Below are positions 1-10,242 of a stretch of 64,000 nucleotides of DNA, piece after piece (within the stretch, counting starts at the first letter, position 1; each line of letters begins with the position of its first letter). The notes below the pieces were generated by a model. It saw only the letters and a list, made by a program, of their open reading frames with translations, was not told the origin of the DNA and made no database searches. The stretch is from Mucidula mucida (taxonomy: Eukaryota; Basidiomycota; Agaricomycetes; Agaricales; Physalacriaceae): assembly GCA_015501055.1 (NCBI GenBank), contig JADNYV010000168.1:1-64000 (forward strand). Reading direction: 5' to 3'. Position numbers and translations under genes: made by a program.

Positions 1-287
1 CCCCGGACATCAGATGGAGTCGCGAAAAACTGACTGTCATTGGGTAACGTCGTGTCCAAATGGGGTGTCTCTGGCATCTATCACTGAAATCAGTCAAGTG
101 TCAGGCCAATCATGATGATACGCACCTGGTTTTCCTTGTCTGCTTCTGCATCCTTCGGTGTGTCAACCCTGCGCTTCTTACCCGGGGAAAACGTCTGAAT
201 CACGCGCTTTAATCCGGTCCCAACAGCTTTAGAGGCTCTTTGGAAGTTGAGCAGCTTGTTTTTCTTCCATCCCTTGGAAGGAGGCAT
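1..287 (-). CDS. 5' end of an unknown gene, cut by the window edge
   Basis: I do not recognise this protein. The ATG at 285-287 opens a lysine-rich start (MPPSKGWKKNKLLNFQ...) with a basic cluster SPGKKRR that could act as a nuclear localisation signal. The frame meets a GTGCGT donor near 102 and an acceptor ending GTGATAG near 77, after which it stays open to the left edge. An in-frame upstream start exists at 326 but adds only 13 residues. The basic N-terminus resembles those of fungal transposon-encoded proteins, but no catalytic domain lies inside the window, so this is a guess. Confidence 0.4.
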
Positions 288-1419
288 GGTGGAATCGAGT
301 GCAATGCGCAACGACCGCGCTGACACGGTTGTCGCGTGGTTAAAACCAAGAACTGCTCATTCGGGACTAATTTTACTACCAATCAAAATAGCGGGTCATC
401 ATTGTCAACTATTTACGCAAAATCTCTTGGAAAATTTAGAGGCCAGAAGTGCCTTGATAAAGGTAAAAGCGACGATTTCCTACTGATCCCAGGCTGATGA
501 GGCCCGATTAGGCTGTCACACTCAGGGTCCTCAGGGTACGTTACCTCTGAGTGTCGCCTACCTTACTTGGGAAGTTTGAATGTAGTTCAGTGACCTCCGG
601 CTCAGGTGTTGCCCTCAAACGAGAATGGTAGCGACTCCAAGTCAAGTCGTGATGCATGACTTCAATCTCCATGTCGGCGTCTCTGTGAGAACTGGTGTCG
701 CGCCAGTGAACGATGCGCTATCGAGGCCGCGGCGTCGACGCGAGATATGTTTCGACCTTGGAACTTGTAGTCCTTCAGGTAGCGTCCAACTATAAAACCC
801 GGTAGCTGTTAACCTAGTGAGCTCGGAACGTGTAGCACCTGTAGAAATCGCGGTACTCCCTGTGCTACATGCAGAATGTCGGTCAAAAACAACAAAGACG
901 TGATGCTAATGATGATGATTCAAGTTGTGCAAGGATTTGGCTTCGGGTCCGAGAGTCTGAGTCCTTGTATAAGTATAACAAGCGCTTTTCAAGCTTGAAC
1001 ACAGGAAGACTGGATGATTCTCATTTGATGTTTTCGTTGATGGTTACGACCACTGCGTAGGCCAAGAGAGCGGAAGAGGAACTCAGGAGGTTGAGCACGC
1101 CGATCTTTAATATGCCGGCCGCCGGAGCCGACTCTCTCTTGTCCAAGAACTTCCATCTGCTAGATTATATGCTCTTTGTCGCGTCCAATAGCTCCATCGC
1201 AAGAATAATTGATCATCATCCGTTTCTCTCTATCCTTCAAGCTGTTGTCATCAACGCGATATCTACTTGTAAATATCATGACAGCCAGACTTCTCTTGGT
1301 TGTACGCGCCGAGATCTTGGCAGAATACGTTGGCATGCTCTAAGGTCTTGCGATTTCTTAGCCTCTTGAGCACTGTATTTCTCATCACAACGCTCGTCAC
1401 CCACTTTCGTTCAACCACC
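288..1419. other. Intergenic stretch without a supported gene
   Basis: No convincing coding exon. A TATAAAA-like string lies near 790 and a short ORF begins at 869, but it matches nothing I know and has no codon signature. The last 100 bases should contain the promoter of the GH16 gene at 1420. Confidence 0.4.
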
Positions 1420-3745
1420 ATGGCGTCGTTCGCGCAGTCGGCTCAACGCCGTTTTCCCGCCAGCCCGTCTTCGCCATCTACGACAAGCCTTCTACCCGGA
1501 AACCGTCCACCAAATGACAGCAGAAGCAGCCATCTCGCGCCTTCTATTTCGGACAAGGTTCGTACTTACTGGAGCTGGCGCGCGCCAGCATTTGCTTACA
1601 AGGTAGATTCCAGTTTTCCCTCTCGCCCGACCCGGCGTCCTGGGGCGCGAGCATACATATAAGCGAAACGGAGCCCGACGACTACCTTCATAACCCCGAC
1701 CCCCGTCGCGACAAAAGATTTGACAGTGGGGGCAGCATCTTCACGATCAGAGGGCTCGCCAACCTTGGCTGCATGCTTATCCTCGCCGCGGGACTCATTA
1801 CCCTCTTGTGAGCTACCGCAACTCACCGTTCGATAAACTTCCCATGTTGATTGATTTTGCGTAGCGCGGGATACCCGGTCATTACTTATTTCCAAACAAG
1901 CACGCCCTCCAAGAATGGCGGGTTCAACCTAGGCGGGATCAATGGCACGGGACAAGTATGCTTCTTCCCTTCGGTTCGTTTTCGTACGCCAATGCATTTT
2001 GTCATTAGGTTCCGAGCATTGGAAACTGGGGTTTAATTGACATGGACACGCCAGAAAGCGCGTACACGACAGTTTCGTACGAGAGTGGCGACGAGATGCA
2101 GCTTGTGTTCAGCGACGAGTTCAACACCGACGGGCGGACATTCTACCCCGGAGAGGACCCTTACTGGGAAGCAGTTGACCTGCATTACTGGGGTGTATGT
2201 ACTTTCTTCTATGCTCTCTACCATATTGCTAACGCGTTTGGTGTAGACGAACAACATGGAATGGTACGATCCGTCGGCGATCACAACGGAAGGTGGCTCC
2301 CTCCGCATCACCCTCTCAGAACAGGCTGTCCACGATCTGGACTATAAAGGCGGAATGATGTCGACGTGGAACAAGTTCTGCTTTACCGGCGGTTTGATTG
2401 AGGTCGCGGTAACTCTTCCTGGATCCAACAACGTCGTCGGATTGTGGCCTGCCGTATGGACTATGGGAAATTTAGGGCGAGCTGGATTCGGTGCCAGCTT
2501 GGAAGGAATGGTAAGGAGCCTCCGAGTCGTTCACTTTAGATTCACAATTCTGTCAGTGGCCGTATACGTACGACGCGTGCGATGTGGGTACTGTGAAGAA
2601 CCAGACTATCGAAGGACAACCTGCGATGGCGACGATTAACGGTGATGCCATGTATGATGGTGCACTGTCTTTTCTCCCTGGGCAGAAGCTTTCGCGCTGT
2701 ACTTGCCCGGGAGAGTCGCATCCTGGCCCCATGCACTCCGATGGCACATACGTTGGGCGGGCGGCCCCTGAAATTGATATTTTCGAGGCGCAGGTCGCTT
2801 ACGGAGAGGGCGAAGTATCTCAGTCATGTCAATGGGCGGTATGTCCCGCTTTTCGACTTTTTGAAAGGTTGCTTACGGAGATTGAATCTTTACAGCCGTT
2901 TAATTACGCCTACGAGTGGTTCAACACGTCGGCAAACTTGGTGATTTACGATGACGATGTCACGCATCTTAATCTATATAAGGGTGGCGCATTCCAACAA
3001 GCGACGTCTGGTGTCTCAATCACAAGTACGTCGTCGTTAACCTTCGAAGAGCTATGTTCGTGACTCACAATGTTATAGACCAGGAGTGCTATGAACTGGA
3101 AAGCGCGTGTTTCTCCATCTACGGATTTGAATATAGACCTGGTGAGTTCACCCTGGGACATATCATTTGACTTTGACTCATGATCTACCTGTCAGGTTAT
3201 GACGACGGTGTATGTTGTTTTGCCTATGCTCGGTTTCCTGTGTCTTCATATTTTCAATAGTACATCTTATGGCTCAACGATGGTAAGCCTGCTTGGCTTC
3301 AGCGCGGACCCGGGACTGCAGCGGACAACCGTGTCGAGATCTCTGCGCGACCAATCCCTCAAGAGCCCATGGTTCGTAGAGGGTTTCTTTGTGTGACAAT
3401 TCGCTGGCTGATACTTACCCCTTCAGTACATCATCGCCAATCTGGGCATGTCGCTCAATTTTGGATCTGTCGACCTGGAAAACTTGGTCTTCCCAACAAC
3501 AATGAGCATCGACTACGTTCGCGTGTACCAGAAGAAGGGCGAGATCAACGTTGGTTGCGACCCGGACGAATTCCCTACTCAAGCGTATATCGAAGAGTAC
3601 GTCTGTTTATGATTTTCACGGGCTTTTTTATGACCAGCTTTCGTATTCTAGGTATATCGAGGCCTATACCAATCCGAATCTGACGACGTGGGTTGATGAT
3701 TACCAGCAGCCGTTTCCCAAGAACAGTTTCTTAGGCGAATGTTAA
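1420..3745 (+). CDS. GH16 beta-glucan synthesis protein, SKN1/KRE6 family
   Basis: Members of this family are type II membrane proteins of the secretory pathway needed for cell-wall beta-1,6-glucan assembly. The ATG at 1420 follows CCACC. The first exons encode a Ser/Pro-rich cytoplasmic tail, then a hydrophobic anchor (LANLGCMLILAAGLITLL) near 1750-1810. The rest is the lumenal glycoside hydrolase 16 fold, with FSDEFNTDGRTF, MSTWNKFCFTGG, the conserved DACDVGT, and the catalytic signature EIDIFEAQ near 2770. The end reads MSIDYVRVYQKKGEINVGCDP before the stop at 3743. About nine introns of 45-65 bases with normal borders connect the exons, and I see no frame break. KRE6 and SKN1 cannot be told apart from sequence alone. 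Confidence 0.93.
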
Positions 3746-4409
3746 AATGTGGTTACTTATGTCGCTCTTTATTTCGGACTGGACATATATGATATAGCCT
3801 ACTTCAACATTGTATCTTAGATTTTGTTTGTATCTATGCCTTGGGTAAGGGATGTGGCGCAGTCAAGAGATGGTTCTAAACCGTTTAAACGTTTGAAACG
3901 GCTCTGGAGGAACAGTACGGCACCGATTCATACGTGATAACTACACCGCCGTATTTTTAGAGTGATTAGATACATATAATCCTCACAAGGCACTCGAGAG
4001 CTATTCGATGCCTCCAACCCATCCTACGCGCAACGTCGGCGGCTCCGCTGAAGAGTAAAGCTCCCAGTGGCGTACTTATCTGGAACAACGCTAGCGGAGA
4101 TCAAGTAAGGACGACAATATTTGACAGTTCTTGCTATTGGCGAAGCGCATACTATAGAGCGCGCAGACAGGCGGGCATACGTAATACAAGAAGGACAGGG
4201 AGCCGTATTTTGCTGAATTCGCTTACGCGGCGGTGGTCGCGGCAGCGTTCGCCGGTTCGATGAGGAGACTCGGGGCAGTGCAGCGATCATATAACTTCAG
4301 GTTTAATCAAATTAGTCTGTATGCCACTGCGTGTAAGAGTCTACATTTTTCTATGAATCATCAACACCAATCAGGGTAACTACTGCAATGTGAATGCATA
4401 TTTCCTGTA
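3746..4409. other. Intergenic, between convergent genes
   Basis: Holds the 3' flank of the GH16 gene and of the minus-strand F-box relic. No recognisable gene or repeat. Confidence 0.4.
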
Positions 4410-6001
4410 CTACCAAAGAGTCGCCCGAGTACCCTGCTCTCGCAGATTTGCCATACAGTCAAGCACGTCACCTCGAAGGTCACGTCCATTCCGCATGCCC
4501 AGGACGACAGAGGATATAGTTTTCATCCCTGTACCTCCTTGTCCACAGCGCGAGGTGAGCATCGGGATAAGAGCGTCTGCTGGTCGACGGTCTTCCGCCC
4601 ACACCAGTTCCAATGACATAAGTGCTGGCAGGAGCTTGCCCTCAGCCATCTCCTGAAAAAGTTGTTTACTGGATAGCGGCGGTCCCGACTCGGCTTCAAT
4701 GATGCGCAACGCTCGCAGGCCCTGCATCCTATGCAGTGCGGCAATCAGATTGCGCGCCAACCAGTCGCCAGCGTCTTGAATGTCATCAACATAACGACCC
4801 CGCATAATGACAGTAAACGTCTGTAAACTGTCGCAGGAGGAAGTCAATTCGGAAAGAGCGCGAAATGGTTCGATCCAGTCTGCCAGTTCGACGTCTTCAA
4901 GTTCCGTGTTTGGGGAGACGTCAGTGTAAAGTTTTCGAGGGTGGGGATGGAAATGGTTTGGAAGAAAGAGAGCAGAGAATCCGTCCAAGCCACATTAAGT
5001 ACAAGGGTAGATAGGCGTAGACTGAACGCCGTGGATCCTGTGGGTGGCCGCTCAATTTTGTAAAGGCGCGGCTTGAGGACGAGTGTTCTTGAATTGCCAT
5101 CATCGAGCTCATTGTCTGAACGAAGATGATCTCTCAGACTGTACAGGCCGCTCTCAGCACAAATCTCGCGCAGTTGGCGCCAGGGCAGTGCACGAACGTA
5201 AGGATGAAATCATACAGTGTTCGTGGGATCCGGAATTGTAACACTGGTCAATAAAGCTGAACGAGCAAACAAGTCGGCTTCGAGGTAGTTCGCGGGCCCG
5301 CTATCCACCAATGTGAGAGACTCTAAGGCAAGGGGCCCCGGGGTAGTTATGATCAAGCGATTGACATCCTCTTGATTCATACACAGCTCCGCGAGCTTCC
5401 ATTGAGTGCAATTCCGGTAGATGGCTGAAACGAGCTCGAGATGACGTGTATGTCTTCTCGTATGGAAGATCATTATCATCGCGATCCCAGATGCTGGGCC
5501 GCTCGTCGTAGGAATTTCGACCTTGACGGAAATCGGGATGTTTCCGCATCGTTCAAGGAAGTGCTTGTACAAATCGAGGCCACCCGAATATGGCGCAATG
5601 TGGATGTGTGTCCATAGCGAGGGCGTAAGAGCGCCATGTCACGCCATTTGGAGCAGACGAGGCTGATGGAGAGCGGTGTCTTATATTCGCTGCGCTGGAA
5701 CGACGTGCACGCAGATGCGAAGATAATCCCGAGAACTTCATTGGTAGTCGACGGATGGGAGAGGGACGTATATATTGGCTGCTTTGTTGGATGTACGTGT
5801 CGAGATGCGCGGGTGCGCTTTCAGCACGTCAAGCATCGACTCGACGCGCTCGATTTCCTGAATTAGACCTTCCAATTCGGCATGTCGGTTTCCCAAGGTG
5901 TTCTTTATGCAAACGACCTCGGATTGTGTTGGGTTTTGATACCTCCCGCAAAATCTTTTTGGAAAGACAGTTGGTACGAGGTCAGAATTGACGCATGACA
6001 T
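4410..6001 (-). pseudogene. F-box/LRR-type gene, broken copy A
   Basis: F-box proteins recruit targets to SCF ubiquitin ligases. The readable pieces are, in order: a coiled-coil-like start (LEGLIQEIERVESMLDVLKAH) near 5830; the F-box core RLPTEVLGIIFASACTSF with LVCSKWRDMA near 5640-5760; an LRR-like middle (LALESLTLVDSGPANYLEAD); and a C-terminal block with SLELVWAEDR, SVVLGMRNG and a terminal RATLW before the stop at 4410. These pieces lie in different frames: one break follows the coiled coil, one lies near 5570, one near 5215 and one near 4960. The last break is shared with copy B at 23.5-24.9 kb on the other strand, so it may predate the duplication. The other breaks are private. Confidence 0.8.
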
Positions 6002-6629
6002 TTTGGACACAATTCAACAGAGGCCATTGCCTTCAAACTATGTCAGAAACCAAGAAGCACGATAATAGAAATGGCGTACGAGAATTAATTAATAAATGGT
6101 GACAAGCCAGACTCTTTAGTACCCGATGGGTGGCTGCAGGTTTACATCAGTTGAGAGCGTGTACTGTAGCAGATGCTCATGAACGCACTGGGTAGGATTT
6201 CCAATCCAAACGTTTTGGAGCACCGTGACCTTTTGTATAACGCAGGGGGCTCACAACAGCAGGCGGGAACGCTGATGGTGGGGAAGGAAGTTGATGACGG
6301 TACCGTGATCATTGATCAGTGCACCTTCTGAATTTAACCCAAGCAAACTTTCTGGAGCCTTCTCGTAGTCCAGGGCGTATTCCTCTTTTCCCTCTTGTTC
6401 GCCATGTAGAAGAAATGCATTGATTTCCCAAGCATTTCAGAGAGAAAGTCTGTTTATGCAATAGCCAACTTTCATATTCTGCCCACCTGCACCAATTCCA
6501 ATCTGACGGCTGAAGTTGGCGATTGTTTATGTGCATTGCACAACGCTGAACATTGTCAGTGAACACAACCGTCGTATTTGAAGCGTTGCGTTCGACCTAA
6601 AAAGCACCAGAGGCGAGGTACCTGGAAAT
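6002..6629. other. Intergenic
   Basis: The first 60 bases match the upstream flank of F-box copy B, so the duplication runs past the start codon to about 6065. Nothing else is recognisable up to the tRNA. Confidence 0.4.
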
Positions 6630-6714
6630 TCCGACCTGCCTGGTTCGAACAGGCGATATCAAGATGCTAGGTAACCATTACAGTCTTGCGCTCTTCCAAC
6701 TGAGCTAAGGTGGG
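6630..6714 (-). tRNA. tRNA-Tyr (anticodon GUA) with 12-base intron
   Basis: Reading the minus strand, the acceptor arm starts CCCACCT at 6714, followed by TA, a four-pair D stem (GCTC/GAGC), and an anticodon stem CAAGA/TCTTG. The anticodon GTA is at 6679-6681. The loop is interrupted one base after the anticodon by about 12 bases (6666-6677), the usual site of tRNA-Tyr introns. The T arm GCCTG-TTCGAAC-CAGGC is perfect, the 3' acceptor strand is AGGTCGG, and the discriminator A is at 6630. One acceptor pair (3-70) is C against C; family members usually have G-C there. This could weaken the molecule or mark a pseudogene. No CCA is encoded, as expected in eukaryotes. Confidence 0.88.
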
Positions 6715-6868
6715 ATGGATGCTTGTCGTGAAGCGTTGCCGCGAGGGCTTAGTCACTCTGACCACGGCCCGGAGCCCTGTACACTGGGCGAGATCAAGAA
6801 ATTTCGCAAATTTGCAATGAAATCATCTTGCGCTTTCCCTCCGTCATTACAATCGTCCCTCCCTGCAA

Positions 6869-8880
6869 ATGGACCCCCATCTCGCGAGTAAGTCAAGCGA
6901 AACCTGCAAACGTCGGATCTGACGTTTTTGATTAGAGACATACACGTTAATCCACGCGTTTCTGCACAAGCATTCGCATAGCAAAGCGGCTGATGCGTTG
7001 AAGAAGGCTGTTAGGGAGCAAATTGTGCTGAAGGATGGTATAAAAGCTGAGGGTCCGGGCTTGGAGGATATTATCAAGCAATGGGGGACGAAAGCGAGGT
7101 ACGCCTTTTGGTAGACGGGTTGCCCATGTTAACTCATTCACTCCTTAGCTCGGATTCAGATGATTGTATGTTCTCGCTCCAGTTTTGACGGAGATACTCT
7201 TACATATTCCTTCGTCGTCTAGCCTCATCGTCGAGCGACTCTGATTGTTAGTCCATTCCCTCCTTTACGTGTTCTCGCCAACTTGATGTCTTTCGCATTT
7301 AGCATCGGATGACACTTCTTCCGACGAGGATTCGGACGACTCTTCCTCTGATAGTGACGCTCCCAAATCTAAAAAGAAAACTGCCGCCAAACCGTCTCCT
7401 TCTGCAACCACCGCAGCCGCCTCCACAAAATCGAAAGACGTGAAAGCCAAGAAACTCGTCCAACCCCCATCTAGCTCCGACTCTGACTCCGACTCTGATT
7501 CGTCCGGTAATGCTTGTCCTCGTTTCTGTCGCGCGTCATTAATATTCTTCAGACTCGTCATCCACGGACACACCAAAGACTGTTGCAAAGCCCAAGAAAG
7601 GTGATACTATTTGTTCAAATCGCGACAGGTTTGTTGACGCGTAGTTCAGGGAAAATGGCCTCATCGTCGTCCTCTTCGGATTCAGATTCGGATTCCGAGA
7701 GCGGTAGGACACAGTCTTGCCATCGCGTTATCGCGCTGAACTCTTTTCACAGGAGAAGAAAAGTCGAAGCCCAAGAAAGGTGATACCCCTGCTTCCAAGA
7801 CGCGTGAGTCTGGGGAAAAGGCTTCTTCCTCTTCATCCTCATCGTCGTCTTCGGAATCTGAGAGCGGTAGGACTAACTAATCTTGCCATGGGTCCCCGAG
7901 CTGAACTCTTTCCACAGAAGAAGAGGAAAAGTCAAAGCCGGAAGTCAAAAAGCAGACAAGTCCGAAGCCCAAAGCCAAGAAGGAGACGAGTCCGGAATCT
8001 AATGGTATGTCCGCATCGATTGTGTCTTTGATCTTCATTAAGTCTTTGACAGACGATTCCTCAGATGACTCTTCGGATTCCGAGTCAGGTTCGTACAGTA
8101 CTGCTGTATTAGTTCTCACTCTAATTCATTTTTAGAAGCCAGCAGCAAGAAAGTGCCTTCCAAACGTAGTTCAAGCAAGACGTTATCATCCGGCTCTTCG
8201 AGCTCAAGTGATGGTAAATCTTGTTCCATGTGTTTAATCGTCATCACGTTTTAATCGCTTTCATCTCTCCTCAGACAGCTCAGACGAAGAAGATACGGTA
8301 CCTGTGAAGAAAGCCACAGCAGCAGCCGCAAAATCAAAAACTACCAAGGCCGCCTCGTCCTCCTCAGACAGCTCCTCGTCCGATTCATCCTCAGACGCGT
8401 CATCCGTTCCTGCAGCCAAGGTCACCAAAAAGCGGCGCACGTCCGAAAGCGGGGCGGCAGTCGTAACGGCCAAGGCAGACGTTGAGGTTCCCCAATCGGC
8501 GGTCGACCAACAACCTGGCCAGAAACGATCGGGCAGGAAGACGAACACGCCGTTCCAGAGGATAAAAGTGGACCAGGTGCCCACGGAGCTGATAAAGGAC
8601 AATCGATATGAGAGCAAGGTGATTTTTTTTGCCTTTTTGCCTTTGTTTCATGTGCTTGAGGATGCGAGTATAGACGGGACCGAAAAATGATTATGGCGCG
8701 CGCGCGCATGCTGATCTTATTGTGACGCGGGGCGCTGGGTTCAGGAAGGAGAAGAACAAGAAGAAGAGGGGGAGTTATCGTGGGGGTGATATAACCGTGA
8801 GTTTTTTTGCTTTTGATACTGTTGAGCTTGGCGCTGATTGTTCTGTGTAGATGGAGAGTCACAGTTTCAAGTTTGAGTAG
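6869..8880 (+). CDS. SRP40: SRP40/Nopp140-like nucleolar phosphoprotein
   Basis: Family members are nucleolar and help assemble snoRNPs and transcribe rRNA. The first exon is MDPHLA; splicing to about 6945 gives a LisH-like start, LIHAFLHKHSHSKAADAL. The middle is made of short exons encoding alternating acidic serine runs (likely CK2 sites) and Lys/Ala/Pro-rich basic stretches. The C-terminus is the diagnostic SRP40 domain: TPFQRIKVDQVPTELIKDN, then YGARAHADLIVTRGAGF, then KEKNKKKRGSYRGGDIT, ending MESHSFKFE before the stop at 8878. Eight or more introns, mostly near 50 bases, separate the serine blocks. The start was chosen because it joins in frame to the LisH exon. No breaks are visible. 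Confidence 0.88.
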
Positions 8881-9411
8881 AATTCTGTAGAGCAAAGGTC
8901 GTCCGTTTGTTATCGTAAAGTCAGAGGGCCTCCCTCGTAGTCGCGGCCTGCAATGAATTGTGTTCGGGATTCTGCTCGACGTTTGCGACCGCTTGCGACG
9001 GGAGTGCGTACATTTGAACATTTTCTGATACTGATCCATGTCGGTATTGCTGAGCCTATTTCCTGACGACTTACCGGTCATACTCGACATAACGAAAGAT
9101 CATGAGGAGACTAAATTGCCGCAAAGACCTTTCAAACTTATCTCCTCAGATTGCCTCGTCATTCGAAGGCAAGAAAGCTATGCCAAAGGCTTTATGCTCC
9201 CCCGATAATATTACAATACTGACTGGCATATCGGATTAGAACAAACTTATTCCTCTTGCTACCTCAAAAACGGGGTAAGCATCACCTCGAATTATTGAGG
9301 TGATGAATACTTCTTGATTCTTCCACTTGCACTAGGTCCTCACTAATGTTTGATTCTTGTGAACTTGCCTTAGCTAAAGTTCCTTTCCTACTAACCAAGA
9401 ACACCTTGCCG
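8881..9411. other. Intergenic
   Basis: No gene seen. A small dyad, ATCACCTC / GAGGTGAT, lies near 9280-9302. Confidence 0.35.
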
Positions 9412-9549
9412 TCGGCGGGAAGTTCAAGGATGATTTTGAGCTGAGCGGACGATCCGACCTTCCATTTTGGGAAGGTCGCGAGTTCGAGGCTGACGGGTGT
9501 CAGGGTTTATTTCTTATGTATCTTCTGGGGCATTCTGTTCTAAGTGAGT
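9412..9549 (+). repeat. SINE-like repeat with tRNA promoter boxes, left copy
   Basis: Near-identical to the reverse complement of 20449-20586. It contains GAGCTGAGCGG, matching a pol III A box (TRGCNNAGYGG) at 10 of 11 positions. About 45 bases on lies AGTTCGAGGCT, a weaker B box (GGTTCGANTCC). Between them is a hairpin GACCTTCC...GGGAAGGTC. These points suggest a tRNA-derived SINE. The alternative is that the two copies are terminal inverted repeats of one large element holding everything between them. Confidence 0.55.
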
Positions 9550-10005
9550 TGAAGGCAGAATAACATGCATTATATTTTTATGTACCACCTGAACTATAGA
9601 AAGTATGACTTGGAGGAGAGGAAGCCATGCACTGTATGAAGAACCATCCTCTCTCTACATTTCAATCACCCATCCTAATTAGGAAGGTCGTGAACATCCT
9701 CGATGTCACTTAACAAGTACTTCTGTAGCTTCCCGGGCACTGCCACAGAAGTGAGATAAGCTTGGAATATAATTAAGGAGTATCACAGCTACTTAATGTA
9801 TATGTAAAACTATAAGTCCGGGTGGTGGTAAGCAGTAAGCACTGCACATAATGCTAGATTATGCTTCCGAACCAGGTTGATCCACCTCACTCTCTGGCTT
9901 TCCTGACTTGTCATCCTTGTTCATGTAGTTGTTGAACGGTTCAATCTCCAGCCTTTTGCAGTGCTTCACACATTTATATGATGCAACATACTTTTCCAAC
10001 TTCTG
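9550..10005. other. Flank of the nested block, no supported gene
   Basis: Contains a minus-strand open frame of about 60 codons (9859-10053) running into the LTR. It has no family resemblance and is probably chance or a relic. Confidence 0.3.
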
Positions 10006-10242
10006 TGTTAGCGACTGACTATAGCCACGAGACTGAACCAGGTACCACAGCAAGAACTAAGGAAGAAAGTGTTTGCGTTCGTAGAACTAGGCTAGGCCAG
10101 GTGTATAAACGAGATCGGAACTAAAGTACAATGATACTACACTATTGCTTATATACTAGTAAGTCTGTGTTTGGGACTCCTTGTCCATACATGTTTCCAC
10201 TAGGGATGCTTCACGCCCTTGACCCAGTGTTGTATGCTACTA

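Noticed and set aside
869..1060. Short plus-strand ORF of 63 codons
   Set aside because: No homology, no start context, and no splice partner.
8422..9090. 222-codon minus-strand frame over the SRP40 3' end
   Set aside because: Antisense to a clear gene and without family resemblance.
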